From: Lachnospiraceae bacterium
Lineage (GTDB): Bacteria > Bacillota > Clostridia > Lachnospirales > Lachnospiraceae
Direction of reading: 5' to 3'
Assembly: GCA_015057505.1 (NCBI GenBank)
Contig: SVEG01000012.1
Coordinates: 1 to 64,000, forward strand
Length of the DNA stretch: 64,000 bases
Shown here: one piece after another, positions 1 through 8,154 of the stretch
Layout of the letters: every line of letters starts with the position of its first letter
Numbering within the stretch: position 1 is the first letter of the stretch
Program-made: the position numbers and the translations under genes
Notes under the pieces: generated by a model
Database searches by the model: none
Seen by the model: the letters and a program-made list of their open reading frames with translations, nothing else
What the model was told of the DNA's origin: nothing

Positions 1-45
1 TAAAATATTTCAATAATGAAAGACCTGCATATGCATTAAATTACA

Positions 46-80
46 AAAGCCCAGTTCAGTATAGAACTGAACTAGGCTTT
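46..80 (-). terminator. Rho-independent terminator
   Basis: A 15-bp arm (46-60) pairs with 66-80 with one mismatch around a 5-nt loop. Read on the minus strand the stem is followed by a T-rich stretch. It lies 86 bp beyond the stop of the HTH gene at 166-600 and probably ends that transcript. Confidence 0.6.
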
Positions 81-165
81 GGATAGTTATGCTTTTTTGC
101 TGTCTACTTTTACTTGACAACTTCACATAAAAATATGGGCGGCTTTTTGCACTATTATTTAGTAC

Positions 166-600
166 TTAGTTATAATAAGCATTCAAAATTTCCATAACAG
201 TATCTTCATATCCTCTTAAAATAACTCTTACGTAGGAACCATTTTTTTCAAAAGAAAAATTTATTTTCCCTTCATTTCTCTTATTTATTTCCTCACAAAA
301 GAAAGAGGAGATTTCTTCTGCTTCATTAGAATCTACGCATACATCAATAATCGTGCATATCTCATTTGTGCGCTTTTCATTCTGTGCCAAAAAATCAAAA
401 ACGACAGCCTTGTTTTTTGCCTGCAAGCTTGGCTTTACATACGGATTCTGGATAAACTCTGCAAATTCTTCTTCAGTAAATTTCCAAATACCATCTATCT
501 TTTCGCCTTTTAACACATTCATTTTCAAATAGTTTCTAAGGGTTCTTGTCGTCAATCCGGTCATCATTGCCACTTCATTAAGTGTATAATATTTTTCCAT
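166..600 (-). CDS. MerR/excisionase-like HTH regulator
   Basis: 144-residue protein. Residues 1-50 look like a helix-turn-helix of the MerR/excisionase type (YYTLNEVAMMTGLTTRTLRN, then a wing-like IDGIWKFTEEEF). The remaining ~90 residues form a small alpha/beta domain I do not recognise. The start at 600 has a GGAG Shine-Dalgarno eight bases upstream. It has its own promoter and a palindrome just upstream, suggesting autoregulation. It follows the methyltransferase operon in the same direction but is separated from it by about 100 bp. Whether it controls the methyl-transfer genes is unknown. Confidence 0.7.
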   Translation of the reverse strand: MEKYYTLNEVAMMTGLTTRTLRNYLKMNVLKGEKIDGIWKFTEEEFAEFIQNPYVKPSLQAKNKAVVFDFLAQNEKRTNEICTIIDVCVDSNEAEEISSFFCEEINKRNEGKINFSFEKNGSYVRVILRGYEDTVMEILNAYYN

Positions 601-621
601 TGCATACTCTCCAATCTGTAT

Positions 622-675
622 TTTAGCTAAGCTTAACTTAGTTAAAGTATACCAGATACACTTATATCGTTACAA
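622..675 (-). promoter_or_regulatory. Promoter and palindromic operator of the HTH gene
   Basis: On the minus strand, -35 TTGTAA (670-675), an 18-bp spacer and -10 TATACT (646-651). An inverted repeat TTTAGCTAAG-N5-CTTAGTTAAA (622-646, 9 of 10 pairs) lies immediately downstream of the -10, a normal position for a repressor operator. Confidence 0.6.
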
Positions 676-704
676 TTTGAAACAGAGCGACTTTTTCATA
701 GATA

Positions 705-1973
705 CTAACATTTCCAATTGTTCTCGATTTCCTGACGGATAATCTCAACATAACGTCTCGCCTTATCAATATTGTTATGTATTGTGTAAACGTCACGCTG
801 TGTAATCTCCATCTTACAGCCTCTTGCGGCATAAAGGCTCTTGCGGATATGCTCGCGGAAAGCTGCCTCATCAAGCACAGGGTCAACACCAAGGAAGTTC
901 GGGCTCGGCTTTCTGTGGTAGATTACCTTGCTGCCCTTAAGCTTCTCGCCCATAACCTCTTCCTTACACCAAGGTGAAATAGACACTTTTCTAAGGTTAG
1001 TAAGCTTACTGATGCAGTTGTCCCAGATAGGGTCTACCGGCTCACAGCAACCGTATGAAAGCAAACCATACTGCTCCGAGATTTTCTTATAGCAAGGAAA
1101 AATAAATTCCTCATACATCGCAGGCGATATACCGACTGTCTCCTGTGAATCCATGAATCCCCATACATCCTTTGTGGTAAAAGGTCTTTTCTCCCACTCG
1201 TCCCAACCGGGAAGCTCATTTGTAAAACTCCATGTTCCCTGTCCAACACTTTCAAAACTTGTAGTGGGCATGATAAGTCTCTTTTCTTCAAGCATTCTGT
1301 AATATGCCAAAGTATCGTCTGCAATTCTTCCCATCATCTCTTTGAAAAGTTCGGGATAATCATACATTGCAAACATCATGTTTTCCATGCTCATAAAGTG
1401 TACAAGCATCTGTGTAGGTACGCTGTAGAGACAATCCATCTGAAGCTTAACAGGCAAAATGTCACCGATTGCTTCCTCGATAGCTTTTCTCTTAAGCTCC
1501 GTAGTCTCGAGGTCAACACCGTAGGTTGTCTCCTTAAGCTTGTCATAATCATCCTCAAGGTCCTCTACGATTGACTCAAAATGATGTCCGACGCTCTGAT
1601 TACCTGCTGCATCAGTAGCATTCTGCTTATTAATCTTGATGCTGAAAAGCACAAAATTAGTATCATAATTAAGCGGAAAATAATCCGGTGTAACCCTGTC
1701 ATCATCAAACAATTCCTGGTTTAAGAAATTGCAGTAAAGCATTGTCTCAACCTGTCTTGCAAATGCACCCGTACACTTAAGTCTCTGCGGAAGAATCTCC
1801 TGTGCAAATGTCCACATCTCAAGATGAATCATCGGACGGTCGCCCTGAAGTGCATTATGCTTATACCATAATTTGATTCTTTCTTTGTTGCTCTCTTTGT
1901 TGGCTAACTCCAACTGTTTTTTTGCAACCTCACGCAAAATTTCTTTGTCCTGTACTGAAATAATATATTCCAT
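705..1973 (-). CDS. UroD-superfamily corrinoid methyltransferase (probable MT-I)
   Basis: 422-residue protein of the uroporphyrinogen decarboxylase fold family. It is longer than true HemE (~350 residues) and is not in a haem operon. UroD-fold proteins next to corrinoid proteins act as substrate:corrinoid methyltransferases in O-demethylase systems such as those of acetogens, so I infer it moves a methyl group from an unknown substrate to the corrinoid protein at 4318-4965. At the place where MtaA has its HxC zinc pair it shows SYGCCEP, and it lacks the distal Cys of MtaA-type enzymes, so the metal site, if any, differs. Start at 1973 follows an AGGGGG Shine-Dalgarno. Last gene of the three-gene minus-strand operon. 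Confidence 0.75.
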   Translation of the reverse strand: MEYIISVQDKEILREVAKKQLELANKESNKERIKLWYKHNALQGDRPMIHLEMWTFAQEILPQRLKCTGAFARQVETMLYCNFLNQELFDDDRVTPDYFPLNYDTNFVLFSIKINKQNATDAAGNQSVGHHFESIVEDLEDDYDKLKETTYGVDLETTELKRKAIEEAIGDILPVKLQMDCLYSVPTQMLVHFMSMENMMFAMYDYPELFKEMMGRIADDTLAYYRMLEEKRLIMPTTSFESVGQGTWSFTNELPGWDEWEKRPFTTKDVWGFMDSQETVGISPAMYEEFIFPCYKKISEQYGLLSYGCCEPVDPIWDNCISKLTNLRKVSISPWCKEEVMGEKLKGSKVIYHRKPSPNFLGVDPVLDEAAFREHIRKSLYAARGCKMEITQRDVYTIHNNIDKARRYVEIIRQEIENNWKC

Positions 1974-2025
1974 GTTGCCCCCTGTTCTAAAACGATTCTC
2001 GTTTTGAATTAGTATTGTATTTATT

Positions 2026-4305
2026 TTAAAACATCATATGTTCCATATAAAATTCATTAAAATCCTTGTCTGTGGACAGGCTGATTTCTTCCGAAATCAA
2101 AACTATTTTTTCAAGAGCTTTACCGTCCTCTGCCTCTCTAAGATACTTTACTGCACCCGCAAGCGAGCTGTTACCTATTGCTTGCGTTTTGTCCGCAAAC
2201 TCTTTCGGTAACATACCAATCGCAACAGCCTTCCCTGTATTAAGCTTGTACCCGAAGCCTCCCGCAAGGTATACTTTTGATACTTGCTCTTTACTTACTC
2301 CGTACTTAATAAGCAACGTCTCAATACCCGCACGGATTGCCGACTTGGCTAACTGAAGCTCTCTTATGTCCTTCTGTGTGAGCACAATATCCCGACCATC
2401 ACTTGTCTTTGCAAGCTCAAAACCGTCGTCAAAATACTCATCCGCAAGAAGTCCCGTATCATCCAGTATATCTTCTCTAAGAAGTTCTGCGATTGCTTCC
2501 ACAACTCCCGTTCCGCAAATTCCAACGGGTTCCTTATCAAGAATAGTATGGCATTTTGCAATGGCACCGTCAAGTTCTACAGAACATATAGCACCGGCCA
2601 CGCTTCCCATACCCCACTCGATATTACCGCCTTCAAACGCCGGTCCCGCCGCAGTGGACGTAACAAGCAATTTATCCTCGTTACCGAGTGCCATCTCTCC
2701 GTTAGTTCCAAGGTCCACAAGAAGTTTTATCTCCTCTGTTTTATCAAAACCACAGGCATACAGTCCCGACACGATATCACCGCCCACATAAGTGGATATT
2801 CCGGGAAGAATAACAACCTTCGCATCACCGCTGATTCCGAGTAACGCTTCCATACTGCCCGTTATTATATCAATATTTACCGGCGTAAAAGGGTATATTC
2901 CGAGGCTGTCACAATCATAGCCCATCAGAAGATGAATCATAGTCGTGTTACCTGCAATCGCAATGCATGCAACCTTGGACATTTCTACGCCTGTTGCCTT
3001 AAGGAGTGCCTGTATTCCCTCTTTCAAATCCTTAAAAATACACTCCTTAAGTTCAGGCTTTCTACCGTCAACAGATGCTTTAATTCTTGTAATTACGTCC
3101 GCCCCGTACTTACGCTGACTGTTAACAGTAGTTATTGTATGCTTTATATCGCCGCTTGTTTTACCAAGAAGCTGCATAGCAATCGTTGTTGTACCGATGT
3201 CGATGGCAATGTGGTATTCTTTGTCTTCGTCTGCTATACCTTTATTCTCTTTTTTGAGTTCAGGCGCGTTCTCATCACAAGAATCTGCTACTACGCTAAA
3301 CTCTGTCCGTTCCTTTGGCACAGTAACATCTCCCGGTTCATACTCACTAACCGCCACAAACTCAGACTCATCGCCAAGTTCAAATGACACTGTCAAATCT
3401 TCTGTCGGATACAGCAAACATGAAAGTCGCCATCCAACGCCAAGTTCCTCTTTATTAAAGAACTTCTCATCCTCTGCCGTAACAGGTGCCACACCTTTAA
3501 GGACACGCACCTTACATTTACCGCAACGGCCTTTGCCACCGCAAACTGCACTTATATAATAGCTGTTCTCAATCAGCAAATCCATTACTGACTGACCTGC
3601 CTTATACAGCAATTTTTTTATCTCATTACCCTTTTTGACAGTTATTTCTATGCCTTGAACGTCATCAGGAATATTCCTGTACCTGCAATCAATATTTGGA
3701 CATTTCCTACAATCATGCTGCGCCTTAAATATATCCGCATCCTCAGAAATCACAAAAACCTGACATGAAGTTTTTACGGGATCAAACATATAGCCACAGC
3801 TTATGTCTATACCAAGCGTTTCTTTAAGACTAAGGCTTTCCCAAGCTTCTCTCTGTACCTCCATCGGAATATCATGCGGCGCTTCAAGCCTTTTAAGAAT
3901 CCCTACACCATGCTCTCCGCACACCGATTTAAGCTTCTCAAGCATTCTTCCTTCCAACGAAAAAAGTGCCCTGTCCGCAATCGCATCAGCAAGCATTCCC
4001 CGAACATAATCGCCCTCAGCAAAAGCCCTGGTGCTGTACTGCTTTATCTTGTCACCGACACTTGTCACCGCAAAAATAACCTTTGTTCCGGCCACATATT
4101 CGTCGGTCGCCGTTTTATCAGTAAGTTCACCAAACCCAAGAATTCCTGCCGGCTCCGCCATCGAAAGAAGCTCCTCATGTATATCCGCATATTCGTCTAC
4201 AAATTCTTCATACACGGGATTGTCAGGCATACAATCAATGGCGTGCAACACCAAATCCATATTCAGTTGTGCTTTAAGACCATCAATCAAATAAACCTGT
4301 TTCAT
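2026..4305 (-). CDS. Corrinoid reductive activator (RACo-like) with extra N-terminal domain
   Basis: 759 residues. Residues 1-215 resemble the stand-alone MetH-reactivation-like proteins of Clostridia and end in CRKCPNIDCRYR (Cys199, 202, 207). Residues ~220-315 are a plant-type [2Fe-2S] ferredoxin domain (Cys255, 261, 264, 296; CGGKGRCGKC, RLSC). Residues ~355-759 form the DUF4445/ASKHA ATPase of RACo proteins (AIDIGTTTIAMQL, AIAGNTTMIHLL, LVDLGTNGEMAL). RACo-type enzymes use ATP to reduce inactive Co(II) corrinoid back to Co(I). The gene lies 12 bp after the corrinoid protein gene, its likely client. The N-terminal extension is unusual; typical RACo begins at the ferredoxin domain. Confidence 0.88.
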   Translation of the reverse strand: MKQVYLIDGLKAQLNMDLVLHAIDCMPDNPVYEEFVDEYADIHEELLSMAEPAGILGFGELTDKTATDEYVAGTKVIFAVTSVGDKIKQYSTRAFAEGDYVRGMLADAIADRALFSLEGRMLEKLKSVCGEHGVGILKRLEAPHDIPMEVQREAWESLSLKETLGIDISCGYMFDPVKTSCQVFVISEDADIFKAQHDCRKCPNIDCRYRNIPDDVQGIEITVKKGNEIKKLLYKAGQSVMDLLIENSYYISAVCGGKGRCGKCKVRVLKGVAPVTAEDEKFFNKEELGVGWRLSCLLYPTEDLTVSFELGDESEFVAVSEYEPGDVTVPKERTEFSVVADSCDENAPELKKENKGIADEDKEYHIAIDIGTTTIAMQLLGKTSGDIKHTITTVNSQRKYGADVITRIKASVDGRKPELKECIFKDLKEGIQALLKATGVEMSKVACIAIAGNTTMIHLLMGYDCDSLGIYPFTPVNIDIITGSMEALLGISGDAKVVILPGISTYVGGDIVSGLYACGFDKTEEIKLLVDLGTNGEMALGNEDKLLVTSTAAGPAFEGGNIEWGMGSVAGAICSVELDGAIAKCHTILDKEPVGICGTGVVEAIAELLREDILDDTGLLADEYFDDGFELAKTSDGRDIVLTQKDIRELQLAKSAIRAGIETLLIKYGVSKEQVSKVYLAGGFGYKLNTGKAVAIGMLPKEFADKTQAIGNSSLAGAVKYLREAEDGKALEKIVLISEEISLSTDKDFNEFYMEHMMF

Positions 4306-4317
4306 ATTTATCTCACT

Positions 4318-4965
4318 CTATTTTCTTGCAAGTACTGCTGCCTTTGCTGCCTCTGCTGCTGATGTAGCATCTGCTGTATAGAAGTCTGCACCAATCTGCT
4401 CTGCAAATGTATCATTTACGGGAGCACCACCGATCATAACAATATATTTGTCACGAAGTCCTCTCTCTTTAAGTGTATCGATAACAGTCTTCATATAAGG
4501 CATTGTTGTTGTAAGAAGCGCTGACATACAAATTGCATCTGCGCCGATTTCCTCTGCCTTATTTATAAATGTATCTGCATCTACGTCTGTTCCTGCATCA
4601 ATAACCTCAAAACCTGCACCCTTAAGCATCATTGCAACGAGATTCTTACCGATATCATGAAGGTCACCCTTAACTGTTCCGATTACAACCTTACCAATCG
4701 GCTCGTTACCGATTTCAACAAGCTTCGGCTCCAAAATGCTGATACCTGCTGTCATAGCTCTTGCCGCTACAAGAACCTCAGGAACAAACACTTCGTTTCT
4801 CTTAAACTTGCCGCCGATTACCATCATACCGGCAAGCAAACCGTCATTAAGAATCTCCTTAGGGTCAATTCCCTGTGCCAAAGCTTCCTCAACGAGAACT
4901 TTAACATTCTTTGCTCTACCCTTCTGTAAAAATTCCGAAATCTCATTAATAATTTCTGCTGCCAT
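4318..4965 (-). CDS. Corrinoid (B12-binding) methyltransferase protein
   Basis: 215 residues, the usual length for MtaC/MtbC/MttC-type corrinoid proteins. Residues 1-85 form the four-helix cap. Residues ~90-215 form the B12-binding Rossmann domain with the cobalt-ligand motif DLHDIG (Asp101, His103, Gly106), then SALLTTTM and IGGAP. It carries the methyl group between the two methyltransferases. First gene of its operon, preceded by a strong AAGGAGG Shine-Dalgarno, and divergent from the PocR-AraC regulator. Confidence 0.93.
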   Translation of the reverse strand: MAAEIINEISEFLQKGRAKNVKVLVEEALAQGIDPKEILNDGLLAGMMVIGGKFKRNEVFVPEVLVAARAMTAGISILEPKLVEIGNEPIGKVVIGTVKGDLHDIGKNLVAMMLKGAGFEVIDAGTDVDADTFINKAEEIGADAICMSALLTTTMPYMKTVIDTLKERGLRDKYIVMIGGAPVNDTFAEQIGADFYTADATSAAEAAKAAVLARK

Positions 4966-5035
4966 TTTATTTCCTCCTTGATTTTGTGTTTTATTTTATC
5001 TTTTCTATATATTTTTTGTATTTTCTATTGTATAA

Positions 5036-5061
5036 TTGGTATAAATAACTTATTTTTGGTA
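5036..5061. promoter_or_regulatory. Putative PocR/AraC operator
   Basis: Two direct copies of TTGGTA start at 5036 and 5056, 20 bp apart, in the divergent region between the corrinoid-protein operon and the regulator. AraC-type proteins often bind two half-sites about two helical turns apart. The distal half (TTTTTGGTAATTT) recurs upstream of the MtaA-like gene at 7425-7437. Confidence 0.4.
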
Positions 5062-5091
5062 ATTTCTTTCGAAAAGGAGCAATTTATTACA

Positions 5092-6339
5092 ATGCAACCA
5101 CTCTTATATACGATTATTGAAAAACATCATCTGCGCGAATTGCTTGAAACTTTCTACGAATGTGTCGGTCTCCCGATACAGGCACTCAACGAAAACGGTG
5201 AGATTCTCGAAAGCTTTGGCTCCACACATAACTACTGTAAAATATTCAAGCGTTTTCTTCCGGCAGACGAATCCTGTGTAAAAATCCACTCCAACGCCGG
5301 CAAGTTTGCAATGAGTCTCGGAGAGACTTACATTTTCTCCTGTCATTCAAACTTAAATCATATAATATTTCCTCTTGCCAACAACAACACCTTGCTTGGT
5401 TCAATACTTGTCGGCCCTTTTCTTATGCATGCACCGGACTCACTATTACTTTCCGATATCGCTGACAAATATAATCTTCCGACTATCGAGACACTTGAAA
5501 TGTATGAGGAAGCAGGTAATCTTCCGGTCGTAGAGCCCGCCAAGGTTACGCATATCAGCCGCATGCTTTACTTTATGTGCTCCGGTCTTGTAACTGACAG
5601 CAAAACTCAGTTCATGCTCAATCATAACAAGTTATATCAGCAATCCGAAATCAACGAGGCCATCCAGACCTACAAAGCTGCTCCCGAGAGCAGTAAAACT
5701 TATCCTTACGAAAAGGAACGCGCCCTTATTACCAAGCTTAAAACGGGTGACATTGCACAAAGTAAAGCTCTGCTTAACGACCTTCTCGGATATGTATTTT
5801 TCGCCGAGGGCAACAATCTTGAAGTCGTAAAGTCTCGTGCCATCGAGTTGTCATCGCTTCTGTCACGTGCTGCCATAGAAGGCGGTGCCACAAGTGACAG
5901 TATTTTAAAAATCAACAACCGTTTTTTATTGGAGCTTCAAAAAGTACATACTCTTGAAGACTTGTGCTATGAGCTTCAGGAAACTCTCGATGTATTTACG
6001 CAATGTATGTTTGATTACATTCCTTCCAAGGGAAGTGAAATCACCAAAAAAGCAATTCAATTTATTTCAAAGAATTTTGCAAATAACCTCACGCTTGAAG
6101 ATGTTGCAAACGAAGTCCACCTTGCTCCTGCATATTTTTCAACGATGTTTAAGCAATCTACCGGTTCATCCTTCAGGGAATATCTGAACATGGTGCGTAT
6201 TGAAGAAAGCAAACGACTTCTTATGACCACCGAGCACTCGATAAGTGATATCGCACTCGCAACAGGATTTGAAGACCAAAGCTATTTTACAAAAATCTTT
6301 AAAAAGCATACCGGCCTGACACCTAAACAATACCGTTAA
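5092..6339 (+). CDS. PocR-domain AraC-family regulator
   Basis: 415 residues when started at the ATG at 5092, which has AAGGAG at 5074-5079; an upstream in-frame ATG at 4978 adds a spurious hydrophobic tail and lacks a ribosome site. Residues ~10-165 match the PocR sensory domain found in regulators of propanediol and corrinoid pathways. The last ~100 residues form two AraC helix-turn-helices (LEDVANEVHLAPAYFSTMFK and ISDIALATGFEDQSYFTKIF). It likely activates the methyl-transfer genes in response to the substrate. Its stop codon directly abuts that of the convergent MtaA-like gene. Confidence 0.88.
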   Translation: MQPLLYTIIEKHHLRELLETFYECVGLPIQALNENGEILESFGSTHNYCKIFKRFLPADESCVKIHSNAGKFAMSLGETYIFSCHSNLNHIIFPLANNNTLLGSILVGPFLMHAPDSLLLSDIADKYNLPTIETLEMYEEAGNLPVVEPAKVTHISRMLYFMCSGLVTDSKTQFMLNHNKLYQQSEINEAIQTYKAAPESSKTYPYEKERALITKLKTGDIAQSKALLNDLLGYVFFAEGNNLEVVKSRAIELSSLLSRAAIEGGATSDSILKINNRFLLELQKVHTLEDLCYELQETLDVFTQCMFDYIPSKGSEITKKAIQFISKNFANNLTLEDVANEVHLAPAYFSTMFKQSTGSSFREYLNMVRIEESKRLLMTTEHSISDIALATGFEDQSYFTKIFKKHTGLTPKQYR

Positions 6340-7350
6340 TTATTTGTTAGCATAGAACTCTTCTGTCGCATCAAAAAATGCCTGAAGATTTTCAAGTGGT
6401 GTCATCGGCGGAATGTCACAACCGCTTGACATTACAAAGTTGGGATATTTACTGCAACGTTCAAGAAGCTCTGTAACTTCCTTACGAATTATATCGGGTG
6501 TACTGTTGCGGATAATTCCTGCAGGGTCAATATTACCGATAACAAGTCTGTCTGACGGAATAGCCTTCAAGGTTGTCTCGATATCAATCGCATTACCAAA
6601 GCTATACGCAACCGCATCAACCTTATTAATATTGTTAATCAACGGCTCAACATTACCGCAGTTATGGTACATAACGATAAATTCATCATCCTCTACGGCT
6701 TCCTTGATTCGTTTCACGTAAGGCGTGGAAAATTCATCTATAAGATTCGGTGAAAGAAGTCCTGCCGCCGGCTCTGCCATCGCGATTCCGTTGGCACCCG
6801 CCGCTTTAAAGGCCTTCGCATATTCAATAAGGAACTCTGTTGCCTTCTCAAGAACCGTTTCAACCATCTCAGGCTCTTCATAACAAAGAATCATTATTTC
6901 GGTCATATCAAGAAGTCTTCCTGCAAGTGAATACGGTCCGATGATTCCTGCAAGTACCGGCCTGTCAGTGATAAGCTCACAGGCTTTTTTAATGCCTGCA
7001 ACACACTCTCCCGTTCTTCCGTCACCGACCTTCGGAACTTCGAGTGCTTCTGCCTCATCCTCATCATGAATCAATGTACCGTTTACCGTCGGAATATCAT
7101 CCGCACTGTAATGCACGGGACTTCCAAAGGCTTCTGCTTCTACCGACAAATCCATAAGGCTAAATGCAACACCTGCATCAAAACGGTCTGCAATCGCCTT
7201 CATGCACTGTGCCTGCAGTTCTCCGCTTCTTACAAGCTCCTCTACCGTATGCCCGATTATCTGAACACCCGGAAAAGAAAGAATCGGCATCGCCTTCTTT
7301 TTAGGGCTCGCCATATATTCTGCAATCCACTGCTTCATGTTTCGTTTCAT
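6340..7350 (-). CDS. MtaA-like zinc methyltransferase (probable MT-II)
   Basis: 336 residues from the ATG at 7350, which lies 7 bases after GGGAGG; the longer frame begins at a GTG inside that ribosome site. It is a UroD-fold protein of the methylcobamide:CoM methyltransferase type, with the zinc ligands in place: His229 and Cys231 (MYHNCG) and Cys311 (SSGCDIPP). It should take the methyl group from the corrinoid protein. Clostridia normally lack coenzyme M, so the acceptor is unknown (a folate or a thiol are options). Separate transcription unit, convergent with the regulator. Confidence 0.8.
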   Translation of the reverse strand: MKRNMKQWIAEYMASPKKKAMPILSFPGVQIIGHTVEELVRSGELQAQCMKAIADRFDAGVAFSLMDLSVEAEAFGSPVHYSADDIPTVNGTLIHDEDEAEALEVPKVGDGRTGECVAGIKKACELITDRPVLAGIIGPYSLAGRLLDMTEIMILCYEEPEMVETVLEKATEFLIEYAKAFKAAGANGIAMAEPAAGLLSPNLIDEFSTPYVKRIKEAVEDDEFIVMYHNCGNVEPLINNINKVDAVAYSFGNAIDIETTLKAIPSDRLVIGNIDPAGIIRNSTPDIIRKEVTELLERCSKYPNFVMSSGCDIPPMTPLENLQAFFDATEEFYANK

Positions 7351-7405
7351 GTATCTTCCTCCCACTTCTTATTTTAACATCATTATAAAAAAAAGCAAAA
7401 ATAAT

Positions 7406-7433
7406 TACCATGACTTATTATTCTTTTTTGGTA
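7406..7433. promoter_or_regulatory. Second putative PocR/AraC operator
   Basis: An inverted pair TTACCA / TTGGTAA encloses ACTTATT, 55-85 bp upstream of the MtaA-like start. The blocks ACTTATT and TTTTTGGTAATTT also occur at 5047-5066, linking the two transcription units. Pattern match by eye only. Confidence 0.35.
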
Positions 7434-7453
7434 ATTTTTTTAGGTGTTATACA

Positions 7454-7498
7454 AAAAAAGCATCCGCACACTTTATAAAAATGCGCGGATGCTTTTTT
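7454..7498. terminator. Bidirectional terminator, copy A
   Basis: A/T-tailed hairpin with arms AAAAAGCATCCGC and GCGGATGCTTTTT. It ends the pyrophosphatase-like gene (stop at 7510). The 41 bp 7455-7495 are identical to 8359-8399. Confidence 0.85.
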
Positions 7499-7509
7499 AC
7501 AGTTGGATT

Positions 7510-7833
7510 TTACATTATAATTTCTACATGAAAGTATTGTTCTTGAAATTCAACCTGCTTCATAATTTCATCTTTTGTAAAAGGAACTCCTTCCGGTGCC
7601 ACTACCCATTTTTCCTCTACATCATCAAATCTATGAATAAGTGCAATTACTCTTCCAACAAATTCTTCAACAGGCTCGTTTACACCAAGTATGTATGCAT
7701 CCTGCTCCTCTCCATCAGGAGCTATAATCCCCTGAATATAACCATAATTGACCGAATAATAGATATCCTTATGTATTGGATGATATGTTCCTAACGGTCT
7801 GTCAACAATTACCTTTACGATGTTTCCAAGCAT
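7510..7833 (-). CDS. Inorganic pyrophosphatase-like protein (short form)
   Basis: 107 residues from the ATG at 7833, which follows AGAGGAG; the longer frame to 7953 crosses the promoter and is rejected. It resembles the short family-I-like pyrophosphatases annotated in Firmicutes (DRPLGTYHP, VNYGYIQG, DGEEQDAYILG, DDVEEKWVV), though it lacks the exact family-I DxDPxD signature and is shorter than classical enzymes (~165-180 residues). Hydrolysis of PPi is possible but unproven. It has a consensus promoter and stands as a single gene. Confidence 0.7.
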   Translation of the reverse strand: MLGNIVKVIVDRPLGTYHPIHKDIYYSVNYGYIQGIIAPDGEEQDAYILGVNEPVEEFVGRVIALIHRFDDVEEKWVVAPEGVPFTKDEIMKQVEFQEQYFHVEIIM

Positions 7834-7861
7834 AATTATCTCCTCTCTGCTTCTCATCTGT

Positions 7862-7890
7862 AGTATATAACTATCATTATTTAGCGTCAA
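7862..7890 (-). promoter_or_regulatory. Promoter of pyrophosphatase-like gene
   Basis: Minus strand -35 TTGACG (7885-7890), 17-bp spacer, -10 TATACT (7862-7867). The promoter and the ~9 bp after it match the promoter at 11426-11454 at about 32 of 38 positions. Confidence 0.8.
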
Positions 7891-8101
7891 CCAAAAACGC
7901 TTTTCACACTCCAACGCAATAATTGACAATAATATCCATTTTATCTCTTGCATTATTAATATGGCTATGTTATACTAAACTTATGCACATGGTAAATTTT
8001 TACACATGCATTCAATATAACCAGATATGTCATATCTATAAATCTAAAATCTGTATTATCATTATTTTTCCAAATTAAGGTAAGAAATTGCACATTGATA
8101 A

Positions 8102-8130
8102 TTGAATAAAGGCTTACATTATGGTATAAT
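8102..8130 (+). promoter_or_regulatory. Promoter of small ORF, copy 1
   Basis: -35 TTGAAT (8102-8107), 17-bp spacer, consensus -10 TATAAT (8125-8130). The -35 lies inside the left inverted repeat. A ribosome site AAGGTGGTGA (8141-8150) follows. Confidence 0.75.
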
Positions 8131-8154
8131 ACCACTTGAAAAGGTGGTGAAAAT

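Noticed and set aside
662-892. Minus-strand frame overlapping the MT-I gene end
   Set aside because: Different frame of a supported gene, with composition unlike a protein and no ribosome site.
2366-2791. Long + strand frames opposite the RACo-like gene (also 2932-3387, 3874-4362)
   Set aside because: They lie wholly inside a well-supported minus-strand gene, have Ser/Pro/Leu-rich nonsense composition and no ribosome sites.
4978-5091. Upstream part of the PocR-AraC frame, which would add a hydrophobic N-terminus
   Set aside because: No ribosome site at 4978; the AAGGAG at 5074 precedes the ATG at 5092, after which the PocR domain begins.
7834-7953. N-terminal extension of the pyrophosphatase-like frame
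   Set aside because: It crosses a consensus -35/-10 promoter; the AGAGGAG before 7833 fixes the start.
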